A stretch of 64,000 bases of DNA, taken from Cinnamomum chago. Its lineage: Eukaryota > Streptophyta > Magnoliopsida > Laurales > Lauraceae. The notes beneath the pieces were generated by a model. That model saw nothing but the letters and a program-made list of their open reading frames with translations, was not told the DNA's origin and ran no database searches. Location: assembly GCA_038049695.1 (NCBI GenBank), contig CP142453.1, forward strand, positions 129,281,001 to 129,345,000. The letters are read 5' to 3'. Each line of letters starts with the position of its first letter. The stretch's first letter is position 1. The position numbers and the translations under genes were made by a program. Below, piece by piece: positions 20,320 through 34,200 of this stretch.

Positions 20320-23300
20320 TGAAAATTCTATGAGGGGGCTACCAGAATAGATTACTAGTTCTATTTAACCAATCAATACAGCGGAAATAAATCAATCAAA
20401 CAATATAGAACTAGCTATCTACCAATCACACACCACAAGAAGGCAGACACAATATTTAACGTGAAAACCCTATCCAGAGAGAAAAACCACGAACCAGAAA
20501 TCAAGAATTCACGAACAGTTACAAGATATACTCACAAGCTCCTTTACCTCAGTCTGTACCTTGACCTAAGGACTGTAGTTATTCTTGCAAAGAATCCACT
20601 GACACGACATCCACCATGCCCCGTTCTCCTTACTTGATCTCCTCGCACCTTGTCAACCAAGATGATCAATCTTCTACAAGAAAGTAGAAGCAGCAACAAC
20701 CTTCTAGAGCAGCCCTTCAGAATAGTCTCTCAATGGCTCTAGAGAATGACTCTCTCTAAGATATCTCTGACTCATATCAATGAGAGTTGTGATGGTGGTG
20801 ATACTTTCTAGGGTTGAGAGAAACACCCTATAAATAGCTTCAAATTCGTACCTTAGACTTAGTGCACAAATAGGACTCAAACTGGGAAACAAAGTCTCAA
20901 AAGGAAACACTTTCGTATAGAAACTGGGGACTTTCCCGAACTCTGCGCACGCTGTCCGATCGATCGGACAGTGCCTCCGATCGATCGGACCATCCAAATA
21001 ACTGGATGCTTTTTCTGACCGATCGATCGGTCGATCGATCGGGCCTGAGGGATTTCGCCCGGTCTTCTCTTTTCTTCTATTCTTCACTTTAGCTCTTCTG
21101 GCGACACATCCACAGTCCATTCTAAAATAAATTAGAAAATACAACTCAATGGACCCAGAGTTTTGCCCAACCCATGAATTAGCCAATACAAATACTAACA
21201 ATCTCCCCCTTTGGCAATTCATGGACAAAACTCCCTAGAACAATACAAATGATCTACCCAAAAGAAAACCCAAAATACATTGAATTTTCAACAAAAAATC
21301 AGCATCTGTAGATCTTTGCTTATTTCTCCCCTGGCTTCAGTATTCTCCCCCTTTTTGTCCACAATTGACAAACAATTTTCTTCAAGCAGCTTCTATCAAT
21401 CTGGATTCTGCAGCTCCCCCTAAATAGACTCCCCCTCAAGATGATCTTCGTATCAGCACTAGGATGGGGGCTTGATCTTGTAGATCAGGGGTGATGAAGC
21501 TTTGGCACATACACTTGCATTTTCAGATAGTTTAGCATAGTGTGTACCAAGACAGATGGAAGGTCTTCTTTCTTGACCCAGACAGCTTTGGTTTTCATAG
21601 GTGACGCTTCCTTCCGCTTTTTCCATTGCTTTTGGTTTGGAGACTTTCGCAACTTATTACAATGGGGTCGAATGTGTCCTTTAATTCCACAGTGATGACA
21701 AGTGGGTATACGTTCAGGACGTGGCACATTCTTCTTCTTGGCAGCTGTAACATGAACAACAGGATTAGTAACAACTGAATTTTAAACAACACAGTTAATA
21801 CCTTTGGCTTTTGATGTAGATGCCCCGTCAGTGTAGCCAATGCCATGTATGTTATTCTTTGCCTTTTGACTGCTCAGGATGTCATCAAGCTTTTTAGATC
21901 CAGCATTCATCCTGTTTAGTGAAGCCTTGCTTATATCCAACTCAGAAAGAACTATCTTGAGTCTTCCTTGCAAGTCGGTATTTTCAGCTTTCAAGGTCTC
22001 CATATCATGAGTAATCAAAACACACTTTTGTGCTTCAACAGTCAATATATCTGCCAATTTGTTATTTTCAGCCTCTAAGTGACTCACTTTTGTAAAAACT
22101 TCAGACAATTCAGCTTTTAAAGAAGTATTCTGCTCTTCAGATTCTTTCCAGCTTGTGGCCACTTTTTCATTCATCTTAAGCATCTTCATGGTCTTTGCAA
22201 ACAATATATGATATTCAACTTGCCAATCATGTTCTGTCTCTGACTCACTAACATCTTGATCAGTCCCTTCATCAGAAACTAATGGAGTAGTAGAAACAGA
22301 AGGTGTCATGAATGCCATAAATTTTTCTTTGCTAGTATCAGGCTTCTCAGATTCAGATTTTTTATCATCTTCCTCAGAAGTATCATCATCCCAAGTCAAA
22401 TTGAAAGCCTTCTTTTTTTGTTTCTTGTTAGCACAGTCACTAGCAATGTGTCCATAACCATGATACTCAAAACATTTAATCCATTTAGAAGTTTTCTTCT
22501 TTTCAAAATTTTTAGGGACTTTCAGATCACTTTTCTTTCCCTTCATAAAAGCTTGAAATTGCTTCATAAACTCAACAGCAACTTGGGGATCAATCTCCTC
22601 AGAATCAGAATCAGAATCACTAGCAATTTTCTTGTATGATTCTTTGGAGGCTCTCAAAGCAATACCTTTGGATTTTGATTTTCTATTGGTTCTTAGGTTT
22701 GCTTCAAAAGTCTGAAGGTTGTCAACCAATTCTTCAACTTTGAGAATATTTAGATTTTTATTCTCTTCTATGGCCACAACCTTTGCATCAAACCTTTCTG
22801 GAAGAGACCGCAAAATCTTTTTCACAATTCTATTTTCAGGAATTGGTTCTCCCAAAGTAAATGTATCATTCACAATTGTATTCAGCTTTGAATTAAACTC
22901 ATTAAAAGTCTCATCATCCTCCATCTTTATGGTTTCAAAAGATGTATACAATTTCTGGAGTTTCGACTGTTTGACAGTGTCGGTCCCTTCATGCACAGTC
23001 TGCATAATATCCCAAGCTTCTTTTGCAGTAGTGCATGTAGAAGTTTTACGAAACTCAGATATGCTAACTCCATTATAAATAGCATTCAAAGCCCTAGAGT
23101 TGCAAGTGGCTGTCAATTCTTCATCCTTTGTCCACTGTTCTTCAGATTTAAAACTGGTTATCCCATCAGTAGTGACAGTGGGCAAGGAACAGCCTTTCTC
23201 AATAGATTTCCAAACTTTCAGATCTATGGTTTTTACAAAGGCAACCATTATGGCTTTCCAATAAGCATAATTAGAACCATCCAGCAGAGGAGGCTTATTG

Positions 23301-24256
23301 GTTGAAGTGCATTCTCGGTAGACATCCATTCTAGCAATATTTGGATCAACACAATAAAATAGTGCAACCGCTCTGATACCAATTGAAAATTCTATGAGGG
23401 GTTACCAGAATGGATTACTAGTTCTATTTAACCAATCAATGCAACGGAAATAAATCAATTAGACAATATAGAACTAGCTATCTACCAATCACACACCACA
23501 AGAAGGCAGACACAATATTTAACGTGGAAACCCTATCCAGGGAGAAAAACCACGAACCAGAAATCAAGAGTTCACGAACAGTTACAAGATATACTCACAA
23601 GCTCCTTTACCTCAGTTTGTACCTCGACCTAAGGACTGTAGTTATTCTTGCAAAGAATCCACTGACACGACATCCACCGTGCCCCGTTCTCCTTACTTGA
23701 TCTCCTCGCACCTTGTCAACCAAGATGATCAATCTTCTACAAGAAAGTAGAAGCAGCAACAACCTTCTAGAGCAGCCCTTCAGAATAGTCTCTCAATGGC
23801 TCTAGAGAATGACTCTCTCTAAGATATCTCTGACTCAGATCAATGAGAGTTGTGATGGTGGTGATACCTTCTAGGGTTGAGAGAAACACCCTATAAATAG
23901 CCCCAAATTCGTACCTTAGACTTAGTGCACAAGTAGGACTCAAACTGGGAAACAGAGTCTCAAAAGGAAACACTTTCGTATAGAAACTGGGGACTTTCCC
24001 GAACTCTGCGCACGCTGTCCGATCGATCGGACAGTGCCTCCGATCGATCGGACCATCCAAATAACTGGATGCTTTTTCTGACCGATCGATCGGTCTGAGA
24101 CTCCGATCGATCGGGCCTGAGGGATTTCGCCCGGTCTTCTCTTTTCTTCTATTCTTCACTTCAGCTTTTCTGGCGACACATCCACAATCTATTCTAAAAT
24201 AAATTAGAAAATACAACTCAATGGACCCAGAGTTTTGTCCAACCCATGAATTAGCC
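20320..24256 (-). mobile_element. Ty1/copia-type LTR retroelement, gag-only (TR-GAG-like) fossil
   Basis: LTRs are at 20320-21200 and 23384-24256, with about 2-3% difference between them. On the minus strand the 5' LTR is the right one. Next to it (about 23371-23382) is a primer site complementary to initiator Met tRNA, and beside the other LTR is a purine tract (about 21201-21215). The internal region of about 2.2 kb encodes a gag-like protein (21782-23329) with a UBN2-type domain, zinc knuckle and coiled-coil tail, then a second zinc-knuckle segment (21485-21727). I see no protease, integrase or reverse transcriptase, so it is non-autonomous by design or reduction. LTR divergence suggests an insertion in the order of one to a few million years ago. 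It looks broken, with one or two breaks. Confidence 0.85.
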
Positions 24257-24631
24257 GGAAAATTTCGCCCACGCGCACTTTTAGTTTTACCACAGATTCT
24301 CTTGGAGAGATACTACTAGTGAAAATGATGGGGAGTCGTGTTCGTGGTCTAAGGTGTGATGTATTTCAAGCTGACTTGACTAAGAAGGAGTGGATCAAGC
24401 TGGAAAACTTGGGTGACCCAACGTTGTTTTTGAGTCAGTGGAGTTCAGTTTCGGTCTGTGCCAGCGAAATGGGTTGTGAAGGGAATTGCATCTTTTATAT
24501 TCCCTAGTCTAGAGGCTTGACTGTTGGTACCTGGAATTGGAACGCATCAATGGTTCTTACACGGAATTAGAACGGGGTAGAGATACATTAACCACTCACT
24601 CGATTCTCCAATCCTTTGGGCTATACTAATC
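24253..24631. repeat. 379-bp host direct repeat, right copy
   Basis: Second copy of 19941-20319. Its first four bases AGCC are shared with the adjoining LTR, indicating a microhomology junction. Confidence 0.9.
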
Positions 24632-26073
24632 CCTCCGGGCCTAAAGAGAAGCCGGGCAAATCCCCTATGGCCCCCAAGTGATAGCACAAGTGGACTCAAT
24701 CTTCGGAACCTAAAGAGGGGGGATCGGGGGTTGATACCAAGACTTCTAGCTCTGGAAGAGGGATGAATCTTGGTCCTGGCCACTCGGTCAACCCCTTGGG
24801 GTTATTGTGGTGCCTGGCTCACTCCATCTATTTCATAGTCTCAACTTCAACTTCGAACACTAGTGAATAGTTGACGGATTGAACTGGAGTGTAGCAGTTA
24901 TGTAAATAATATATATTGTTTGATCAAGATCTTAATTTTATGGGTGAGGCCTAGAGTTGATAGGAATGGTCCTCGTTATTTATGCAATTATGCCTGCATA
25001 AAAATAATTCTAGGGACATTAAATAGGTACACAAGAAATCTCCCTTCCTACACACACATTTAAGGGGGAAAAAAAACTATTGAAATTATATTTTTGCCCA
25101 CTCCTCCTTCCCCTCCGCCCACCTTTCCTTCACCTACGGTGCTTGCCTAGACCGGCAGCGCCCACTGGCTCCCGCCCGGGACGGCGGCAGATTCCTCTCC
25201 TCCCCTTCTCCCTCTCCTCATCCCTTCCCATCTCCGGCTCTGGCCTGGACCCGCGGCGACCACGTCCCTCTCCTCCCCTTGTCTCTCTCTCCGTCCTTCC
25301 CCATGTTTCCCTCTGCGATCAACCTGACCTGACTCAGCCCATTGCCCTTGCTGCACCTCGTCATCCCGGGGCCAAGAATATTCCTCACCCAGAAACTGTT
25401 TTGAAAATGACCAATGCATGGCATTTGGTCTAACCAACGGTCCCACAATGTAAAAGTGGGCCCTGATTCTCAAAGCGGCCTCTCGAGTAGTTTTGGAAAG
25501 TTAGACAAGCATGGCTTGGGATCCGTGGTTCGGCCAAATTAATGAGTAAAGTGAATTAAACATCTACAAAGCCATGTTTGTGCAACACCAAAGATTCCAC
25601 ATCGGGGTGAGAAATGCTTTGAGATTTTGCACATTGGTGTGGCGTGGTTTCACATAAAACGCAAAAAGATTTCAGGAAAAAAAAAGCAGTTTTCCAATAT
25701 AAAGGAAAAAAAAAAAAGGCTTCCTATGGCATGGTGAAAGATCTTTCCTTGTTTACACGAATTAACTCAAATATTAGATCCATTTGGCTCAGAAAGACTA
25801 GTAGCAACTTTCAATGTAATTGGCAACTGGTTAGATGTCTAATACATAAACTACATATAAATGTTTGGAATCTCCATCCTTTGAGACTCTCTCTCATTAG
25901 AGTAAAACTTGAAAAAATATCATACATGATGGGAGCTTTCATTTTGAGCGATTCCAATTTTCAGTAGGTTGTGCTTTTTAGAGTTCTACTTATTTGAGCT
26001 TTGGAATTAAAATCCATGTGTTTTGTATGTACAGACTCCACAAATATGTTACCTGCACAGGCTGATACCCACC

Positions 26074-26138
<65 letters not shown>

Positions 26139-26652
26139 GCCACAAAGAAGCCTGTATCGTTTAGCTAGCACGGCTTGTAAAATGACATGAGGCCCACAGG
26201 CTTATATTTGACTGCATCATCCGATGGCCCTCGTCACTTTATATCTTAGTGGAGCCTGAGTGGAACGGAGATCACTAACACACCACACTTCCATTTTAGA
26301 ATGAGTGGTGCTTGGGAGGCGAATGCTGCCAAAACATACAAAAAAAATCTGGGCCATTGGGGCTTCCATTAAGGGGAAAATTTGTGAGGCTCCTTTTATT
26401 ATTATTTAAGTGACTTTATCTCACACACTCTCGAATCCTATATGATATTTGAGGCTGATTAATTTATTAGGTTTATGTGGTTGTTTTAGGCCAAATCTAT
26501 CAGATAATCAAGTAATTAAGTTTCCCTTGGAGACATTTTGCTAAGATTTGGTTAGCCTTTCAATGGTATAAAGTGTACACGATGACTCATGTCTAGTTAA
26601 ACATTTTGGCAAAATTTAAGATTATTTCTATTAGCCATTCCGCCATAAAATG
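24632..26652. other. Intergenic stretch with GC-rich block and (TA)n
   Basis: 25080-25433 is GC/CT-rich and can be read as a Pro/Leu-rich frame, but composition alone explains this and no domain is seen. Short A-runs lie near 25067 and 25675-25715. The rest is AT-rich without recognisable exons. Confidence 0.45.
26078..26130. repeat. (TA)n microsatellite
   Basis: About 26 uninterrupted TA dinucleotides. Confidence 0.95.
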
Positions 26653-27158
26653 TTAAAAAAACTGATTTTGTCTATATGCCCAAACTCAAGCTCTTGAAGA
26701 GAATTTGACACTGTACCACACCTAAAAATATTGCTAGTTTGAAGAACAAAGAGAATGGGAAAACCAATTAAGACTCTAGAGGTGTACTGGGGAAATAAAC
26801 CTCAGAGTGAAATTCTGGAGCATTTCCTTAAATACAATCATCAACAGGTAAGTTGGAGAACTACCAATAGTGACCCTAAATAAGAAATAGGGTTGTGTGG
26901 TCTTTATACGAATAATTCAAATACAAATGCATGAAGCTCACCCTGATCGATGGGATAAAGACAGATTATAATATGATGATGGTGATAATGATTGGCTGAA
27001 AGTTCGCACATAACAATGTTAACTCGTATTCATAATCCTCTTCAAGCCACCAAAAACAATAAAGAAACTGAAAATCGAGGAAGAGAAAATTTACATTACG
27101 ACCTCAGCAAGTAAGGTTTGTAATGGCGCAAATATATAATTCTAGCTTGTGCAGAAGC

Positions 27159-27635
27159 TCATTGAAATTGCAACAACTCCGCCAGAAACCTCGAAACTTC
27201 TTCAGCTTCAACAAATTCATTGGTGTAAATTATCATTTTCTCAAGAATAGGGGCATTTATGGATTCCAAATCCAATAACATGCCAAGTCCAACGATCTCT
27301 ACAGCACGAAGGTGATTTAACAAACAATCAAACTGTGTCAACTCGGCCCAGAACTTAGCACCTTCTTCCAATAGATCAATTCTGCACTCTTCCGCATACT
27401 AGATTAAAGAACAAATACAGACACGCAAAATCAGAACAATATTGAATTTTTTTCTTTACCATCACAAGATCAAAATCAACCCGAAATGTTAACTCACCCG
27501 GATTTTGAGTTCTTTCAAGTTTGGCAAGCTTCTCAATATGCATAGGATAGGCAAAATCTCCGTTGAATTCAAATCAATCTCAACTTCAAGATACTTCAGG
27601 TGTACAAGTGTAACAGAAAGCTTCTCTGGTACACC
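27159..27635 (-). pseudogene. F-box/FBD protein fragment (exons 2 and 3 only)
   Basis: Exon 2 (27498-27635) encodes PEKLSVTLVHLKYLEVEIDL and the LRR that follows; exon 3 (27159-27398) encodes the FBD-type end (EEGAKFWAELTQFDCLLNHL). It parallels 54886-55441, and similarity extends through the 3' flank down to about 26653. Compared with that copy, exon 3 lacks five codons in frame and ends early at a TGA where the paralogue has CGA. The F-box and first LRR exon are absent: homology stops abruptly at 27635. The sequence beyond joins a different repeat and then the truncated PBCP gene. Confidence 0.8.
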
Positions 27636-28268
27636 AGTAAATCCAGGTATTGACCCTCTTTTTGGACCCGTCTAGTGTTCATGTCCAGGTATGGGTTCAG
27701 CACTAGTGGGGCCCATACACAAATATCCAATAACCTGATTGATGTATAAGACACTAAATACTATATATAATATATCTTTGATAAATTTTGTCATTATTAT
27801 ATTTTAGAATCATTAAACAGCCAAGTCTTGGGGGTAGATGGTAAAGGTCAACCTTGTGACTAGATGGTAACAGGTTTGAATCCTTGTACTGTGTTATTGT
27901 TATTGTTATTTGAAGGTTTTAAGTTGGGCACGGATCACATACAGGTCCAATAGGTTCTTCAGGTTTGGAGCCAGTCCAAGAATATACATTTAATTGGGTC
28001 CAGGTCTGGATCCAAGTCCACCATGGACCGTAGCAAACCTGATATGATTACTTCCCTAACGATTATCTTGCCTTGTTCACTACAAACATCCACATAGTAT
28101 CCTCATTCGTTTTTGTTTTGTTATGGTATTGTATCCTCTTGAGATATCACAAGCCTACAACGTGACAGTCATGTGGTTTTCTTCAAAAAAGAAACTGCAG
28201 TAGTTCATAGATACAAAGAAGAGAATTGAGAAGAATGATTAGAAGCAGATAGTGTGATTATGACGTAC
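27636..28268. other. Junction region between F-box fragment and PBCP
   Basis: Holds 'GGTCCAGGTCTGGATCC'-type repeat sequence like that of the 11641 MITE and a SINE-like segment, but no homologue of the missing PBCP last exon. An acceptor-like CTGCAG at about 28197-28202 (minus strand) leads into a short frame with no family match. Confidence 0.5.
27818..27911 (+). mobile_element. Possible tRNA-derived SINE fragment
   Basis: A box-A-like GGTAGATGGTAAAGG (about 27834) and box-B-like GGTTTGAATCC (about 27872) are spaced as in a pol III promoter, followed by a (TTATTG)n-type tail. No target duplication was identified. Confidence 0.4.
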
Positions 28269-31200
28269 TCTACTTCTGGCCTCCAAAGAGTAGGGAGAAT
28301 CAAACTTGTAATCTTTTGAATGGCTGCTAGCTAGATCCGCTAATGTCTTTGCTACAGTACAAGACTATTGTTAATTAGAGGGAGAAATAGATAAACAATT
28401 ATCAAAATGATATGCCAGACGAAAAATGAGCCTACCAGCCTCAAGAACATCTTTAGATCTAGATATTATTGAAACAATTTCATGGTCAAAAACATTATCA
28501 AACAATCCATCTGAACCCATAACAATTGTGTCACCTTCCTTCAAATCCACTCTATAAACCTGCTTCCAAGAAAATATCAAGCAAACTTCAGAAGGAAGCA
28601 TCTGGTATCAAGACATCAGTATATGTATTGAATGACCAGCAACAACAAATTGAGGGATGAAGTTTCCAGTATTATAGGCAGTTCCAAACCAAGAAACCAA
28701 GGGGTAAAGCATTCATACATCAACAGTACATAGTAAATGAATTTGGATATGCCTTATATTGCAACATTTGTAACATTAGGCTGTCCAAGGCCCCAGTGCA
28801 AAGAAAAATATTGAAGAATTTCAAAAACTTTTGAGGCTAAAAAGTTTAAATATTGAATGGTCAGCTCTCTTCTGAATATTTTAATATTGCAATCGAGGAA
28901 GGTGGATAAGTTGCAAAATTAAGCTTTCTGCCCATGCTTAGCCTAGCCTATTTTCACAGAAGAAACAGTCTCTGTTTTCAGGATGTGTGCACAATCACTT
29001 AATTAGATAAAATCTATAAGCATGCAGCCACCAATTACAAAAGATGTTTAAGTGAATGATCTAAGCCTTCATCGGATGCAGTGCACGGCATAAAATCCAA
29101 ATGGAATCAGTTTTTATTTTGTAGATGGCAATTAAATATCTCCAACTAGATACTAGGGCAAGAGCCATGGTGAAAGTGGCAGTGAAAACTGAACTCCAAG
29201 GAATTCCTTGGGCAAGAGCCTCGATATACGTATGTGTGAGAAACCTCAGTAAGCAAAGGCCTTCCAGTCTACTTATCTTATTACCTATTTGAAGATAGCT
29301 CTTGCCAGATAGTTTCAAAGGCGTTCAACAAAATTCAAAACTAAATGCAGAGAAGACAGCTCTCCTGGAAATTGGAAATTTGGAATCATATAGGGGATCA
29401 AAGAGATGCAAACAATATGACACATCCAAAGGCATGCATCAGGTGGAACAAACTGTGCTTGTCACTGAAAAATAAGCAGGGGCATGCATCTGCAGGGTCC
29501 AAAATCAATCCACATTTGAAGACAGCTCTCCAGATAGCTCAAAGGAGTTCAACAAAGTCCAAACCTAAATGTAAGAAAACAGCTCTCCCATAGGCAAAGC
29601 TTTCTCAAGGAGTTCAACAAAATCCGAACCTGAAGGTAAGGAGTCAGCTCTCCTCCATGCCTTGGGACCACATATGGAATGAAACATGCAAAAAAACATG
29701 CTGCACCCAAGACATGGATCAGGTGGGTCTATGAAGTTGATCACTTCGCTAAAAATAAGCTGGATCATGCTTCTTCAGGCCCCACATGTGTTCGTCCATT
29801 TGTTTCGTACACTGAGGCCATCTGATAAATACTCCAGCATGACTCATGAGCTGGAACATTTACATGTTTACCACCTTGATGTAGGGCCCAATCATTCACA
29901 TGTTACCACCTTCATTAATGTAACCTCAAGAGGCCCAACTAGTGGCTGCGGATGATCATAGAAAGTTTAAAAACCTATCCATCTAAGTAAAAAAATGTAT
30001 CCACCCTTACATGGATCGGCTGATCATGTATTCTAGATGAATGAATATTGATATGCTTCGATTTATAAATATTTCTTGACAAAATAAAATAGATTACTTC
30101 GGAGATGGGTAGCACTGTTTTTGTGTGCATGTGAATAGTAATGGTCTCGTATTTCATTGCTAGAAAAAGCATTAAAGTAGTGAAGTTCATTGTTCTTCTA
30201 GTTGAGGACGCTAGAAAGTGCATACCATGGCATCCAGGTAAGTTTGGCCAACTATCTCAGAGTTCAACTGGAAAGGACAGTCAAAATAATGTTCTTGTGG
30301 AGATGTAGAAAAATTTACTTGGCCTATAAAATAATAAAAAGAACTATGTGAATGCTTTTGACAAATGACCATGAAAAACCCAACAGGACAGAGCAGTGTG
30401 TATGCTTCCAAAAATCCTCATGAGAAACCTATAGAAGAGAGAAAAATAGCTACAGAAGTATAAACTTATTACCTTCCCGTAGAACTCTTAATCCACAATC
30501 TCCAACATTTGCAATTTTTAAAGTTCCATTCTTCTCCAGCATAGCAACAATTCTATTTACCCATGAGTAGAAAGTTAGAAAAGAAAGTATATGTATTTTA
30601 AAATTTTATATGCAAAGCTATAGAAGTAGGCAGTTGCATTTGCCGTTGATAGTCACGGTTGGCAAAAAGAACAAATGAAAATCTGCCAGATTGTCAATTC
30701 ATTTGGCTAAAGGAACCACATTTTCCCATTGTGGCTCATTTTGCCAAAATGGATGAAACATCCTGTATTGGCCACCAAAATGACCACTGAAATGGTTGGA
30801 GCATGCCAGCTAAACTCCAGTTGGCCTTGTTATTTTTAATCTGTTAACACAGACAATAGATTATGGTGTGTTTGAAGACAAACCATAAATGGTTTGAAGA
30901 TTTTTGCACAAAGGATGGTTATCTATTACATTGTCCATTTAGAATTATATGGAAATCAGAAATTAAATTGCGTGCAATGCCATTGTTCGCACTTGTTCCC
31001 AAAATCGATATTGGCAAAAAAACACCAAGTAATTTTGGGAAGGAAATCATGAAAATACTAATGTTCTGACCTTTTCCTAACTCAATATTCTTCTTTTCAT
31101 AACAGTAAATTTTATTAATAAAATAAAAAAACAATATGTTTTAAGTGGAAGGGAGGAGTTGAACACACATTCACTCTCACACAAACAATCATCCTAACTA

Positions 31201-34200
31201 GGTGAGCTACAAGTTCAGTGACAATGGTATTCCAAATGATTGATAAATGATTGGTTAAGAACTTTAATAAATGATTTTGGGAAGGAAAGCACAACAATGG
31301 TATTCCACGTATAACGTATTGTAACTCTGATTTCTGCATTCCCAAATGCATATTTGAAGAATTATGCATATATTCTGAAATTTAGACTACTGCTAGAGAA
31401 AAAAGAAAAGAAACAATAAAATCCTTGTAAGAACCATGTAAAAAGAGTAGATGTGAAAAACCAATAGGAAGGAACATCATCATCATCATCAACAAAGCCT
31501 TATCCCATGAAATAAGAAATTGACAACTTTTACATATTACTTATATTTTGAGGGGACATTTTGAAGTTTTAATGAATAAAGTCACACTGTAGCTGAACCC
31601 ATGGAGGAAGTAGCGGCGTGCGCTTTCCTCAAGAGAATTCGAGGATCATAATCAACCTATCAACTGAGCAAATCATTTCTGAGAAATTACTAGCAGGCTG
31701 GACTATATATATCCAACAGTGAGGAAGGCCTTCAAAATATCACTAAATTCTTAAAAATGAAATGAATTTAGCACAAACAATTTTGACATTATATCTTGCC
31801 ATTCACTAAAAAAATAAAAGCTTTAAAAAATCCATACTTCTAAGATGGCATGAAGGGAACCTCCAGTTACAAGAAGAAATAAAAAATAGAAGCAGAACCG
31901 ACAACATAACAACATCAATATATGTGAGGGAGTGTGTTGGTTTTCTTTTTTTTTTTTTTTTTTTCATATTTTGTTGAACCATCATATTTTTGCTCTCTCA
32001 AATTACAAGCACATAGGATAAGCTATATGGTCCTCAAACCACTGAAGGAGTGTACACCAATCAGAGGAATGAGTTTACGGGTCCATGGTTCAGTATTCCT
32101 GGCCATTGACCTGAAGGACCAACTGTGAATAGCAATGACCAGAAATTCCTCAACAGGACAAATACTGTCCGTCAATTGATGGTCTGCTTATAACTGTAAA
32201 TAAAATAATCCAGGGCTCACATCCACCTCAAAAAAAAGCCAGCAACAGATGACTTGGATATTCCTATCTGGATTATTCCTGGTGCTTGGTCTATCCACCA
32301 AAGAGCCATTAGATCATCCAAATGAATAACCAAACAATGGGTCCCATGAGCAAATTCTATGCCTGAGGAGTATCATATCCCCAAGTTAAAGATAATGAAG
32401 TCCCCTGGAACACAAAATACCTGATGGTTTTGTTAACGTAAAACTCCATCTCAAGTAATATATACCTCTATATCCTCAACCAAAGATGAAGCATTAGCCA
32501 TCAGCGCTTTAGGAAAGAGCGCAGGGTCCACATATCGTTCAGCCCACCTGTCACTCATGCCAATATTTAAAATTCAATATGCACTTTAGCATGGGATAAG
32601 CATGAAGTTTCAACATTTTCCATTTTAAAAGGCCTTGTAGAAACTGAACTAACTCTTTTGACTCTTTTCTTTTTCTTTTTTTTCGGGTTTTTTTTTTTGG
32701 ATGAAAGCCAACCTATATCTTCCTAAATTTAGACAAGTTTGTAATAGAGCAAAAACTAGTAGTCCACTCCCTTTTTTTTTTAATAAAGTTTCTACTCCAT
32801 TAGTTTGTGGAACTATTGGTCCTCTCCCAAGCCTGGATAAAAAGGGTTGTGTTAGGCAAGTTGACAGCCGGCATAAAACTTTTGTTAGAACTATAACATG
32901 AATTCCTGTGGACTGGAGTAGTGAAACATAATTCATGTAGCTGACCCCAACATAGTTGGGATAGGTTTTGATGATGATGATAATGATTTTTCTTTTTTTA
33001 AGTTCTTTGCCTGGTAATCATCCCTTAAGAAAACCTTTACCTTGTTCACTTAAAGATCAACTCTATCAATCAAAACAGCACATAAAAAAGTTTAAGTGAC
33101 AATTTTCATGAATTGAACTTCGCTACCAATCAAAACAACTGACTAAAAGGATGGACAGAGATTTTTTTTTCATAGACAGACAAGATTATTGTCTTGCCTT
33201 ATCTTTCTTGTTTCTCCCTAAAATAGATTCTAACTCACAGCAATCCTGTTCTTTCTTCTTATATCCATTCTTCTCTCAAGTCTTTAACTGAACCAATAAA
33301 AAAGCAGAATAAATTTGTCACAGTTTTCTCTTCATAGGTCATAAACTTTATGGGCATGCCCAGCCCTCGAACAACAGTTTCTTTTAAACTTGTTTTCGTA
33401 ACACGGCACTGAGGGAACGGAGTCACAGACTACCCATGTTCAAGATATTCTACTTTCTGTCAGATGTAATTATCAACCAAACACAACTTTTTCAATATCA
33501 AAATGAAAAGGTATAGTTGCCTTTATATTTTCTGCTTTCTTGATCTCCCCACCCATTCTACTTTGACGTATTCTCAATGATTTTTAGCAATTGGACAAAT
33601 CACTGAACTTTTAGGGTGAAAAGATGCTGAGATGAACTAAAAAATCATCAAGGGAACATTTCTAAACAGCCATGAATTCCACAGCTTGCGAAATCTACTG
33701 TTTACATTTCCATGGACGTCTTCACTCTTCACTACTACCATTCAAAAAATAAAAAATCCCCTTCTTCACTTGGACCTTTATTCTTTCCAATAGTGATGTA
33801 CTTCTCTGTAATGAAAGCATTAAAACACTATGTCCTGTGTATTAAAGCTTCTCACCCACAAACACCGTCAGCAATGGCAAGAACTCCTCCATTATAATTA
33901 CTCACAAAGAAAGCATCTTCACCACCTCTATCAACCTGGAAAGAATTGAGTGAAGTTGGTGTTTTATAGCATTAGCTATTCAACATTCAACCAAATCTAA
34001 TGTGAAGATAGGAAAATGTTACAGTTAATAGCCATTGACAGGAACAAACTTTTTGCGGGACCCACTATGGTCAACCCAATGCCCTCACCCCCTCCACCCT
34101 CCACTACATCTATTTGCATTGGTCCAAGTTTGATCATGATTAGAGTGATAGTGATCATTGGATTGAATCTCCCTAAGTATTTTATGCTTTTAAACTAGGG

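Noticed and set aside
25080-25433. Pro/Leu-rich 117-codon ORF as a gene
   Set aside because: GC/CT-rich composition explains the open frame; there is no domain, and a second frame on the opposite strand is equally open.
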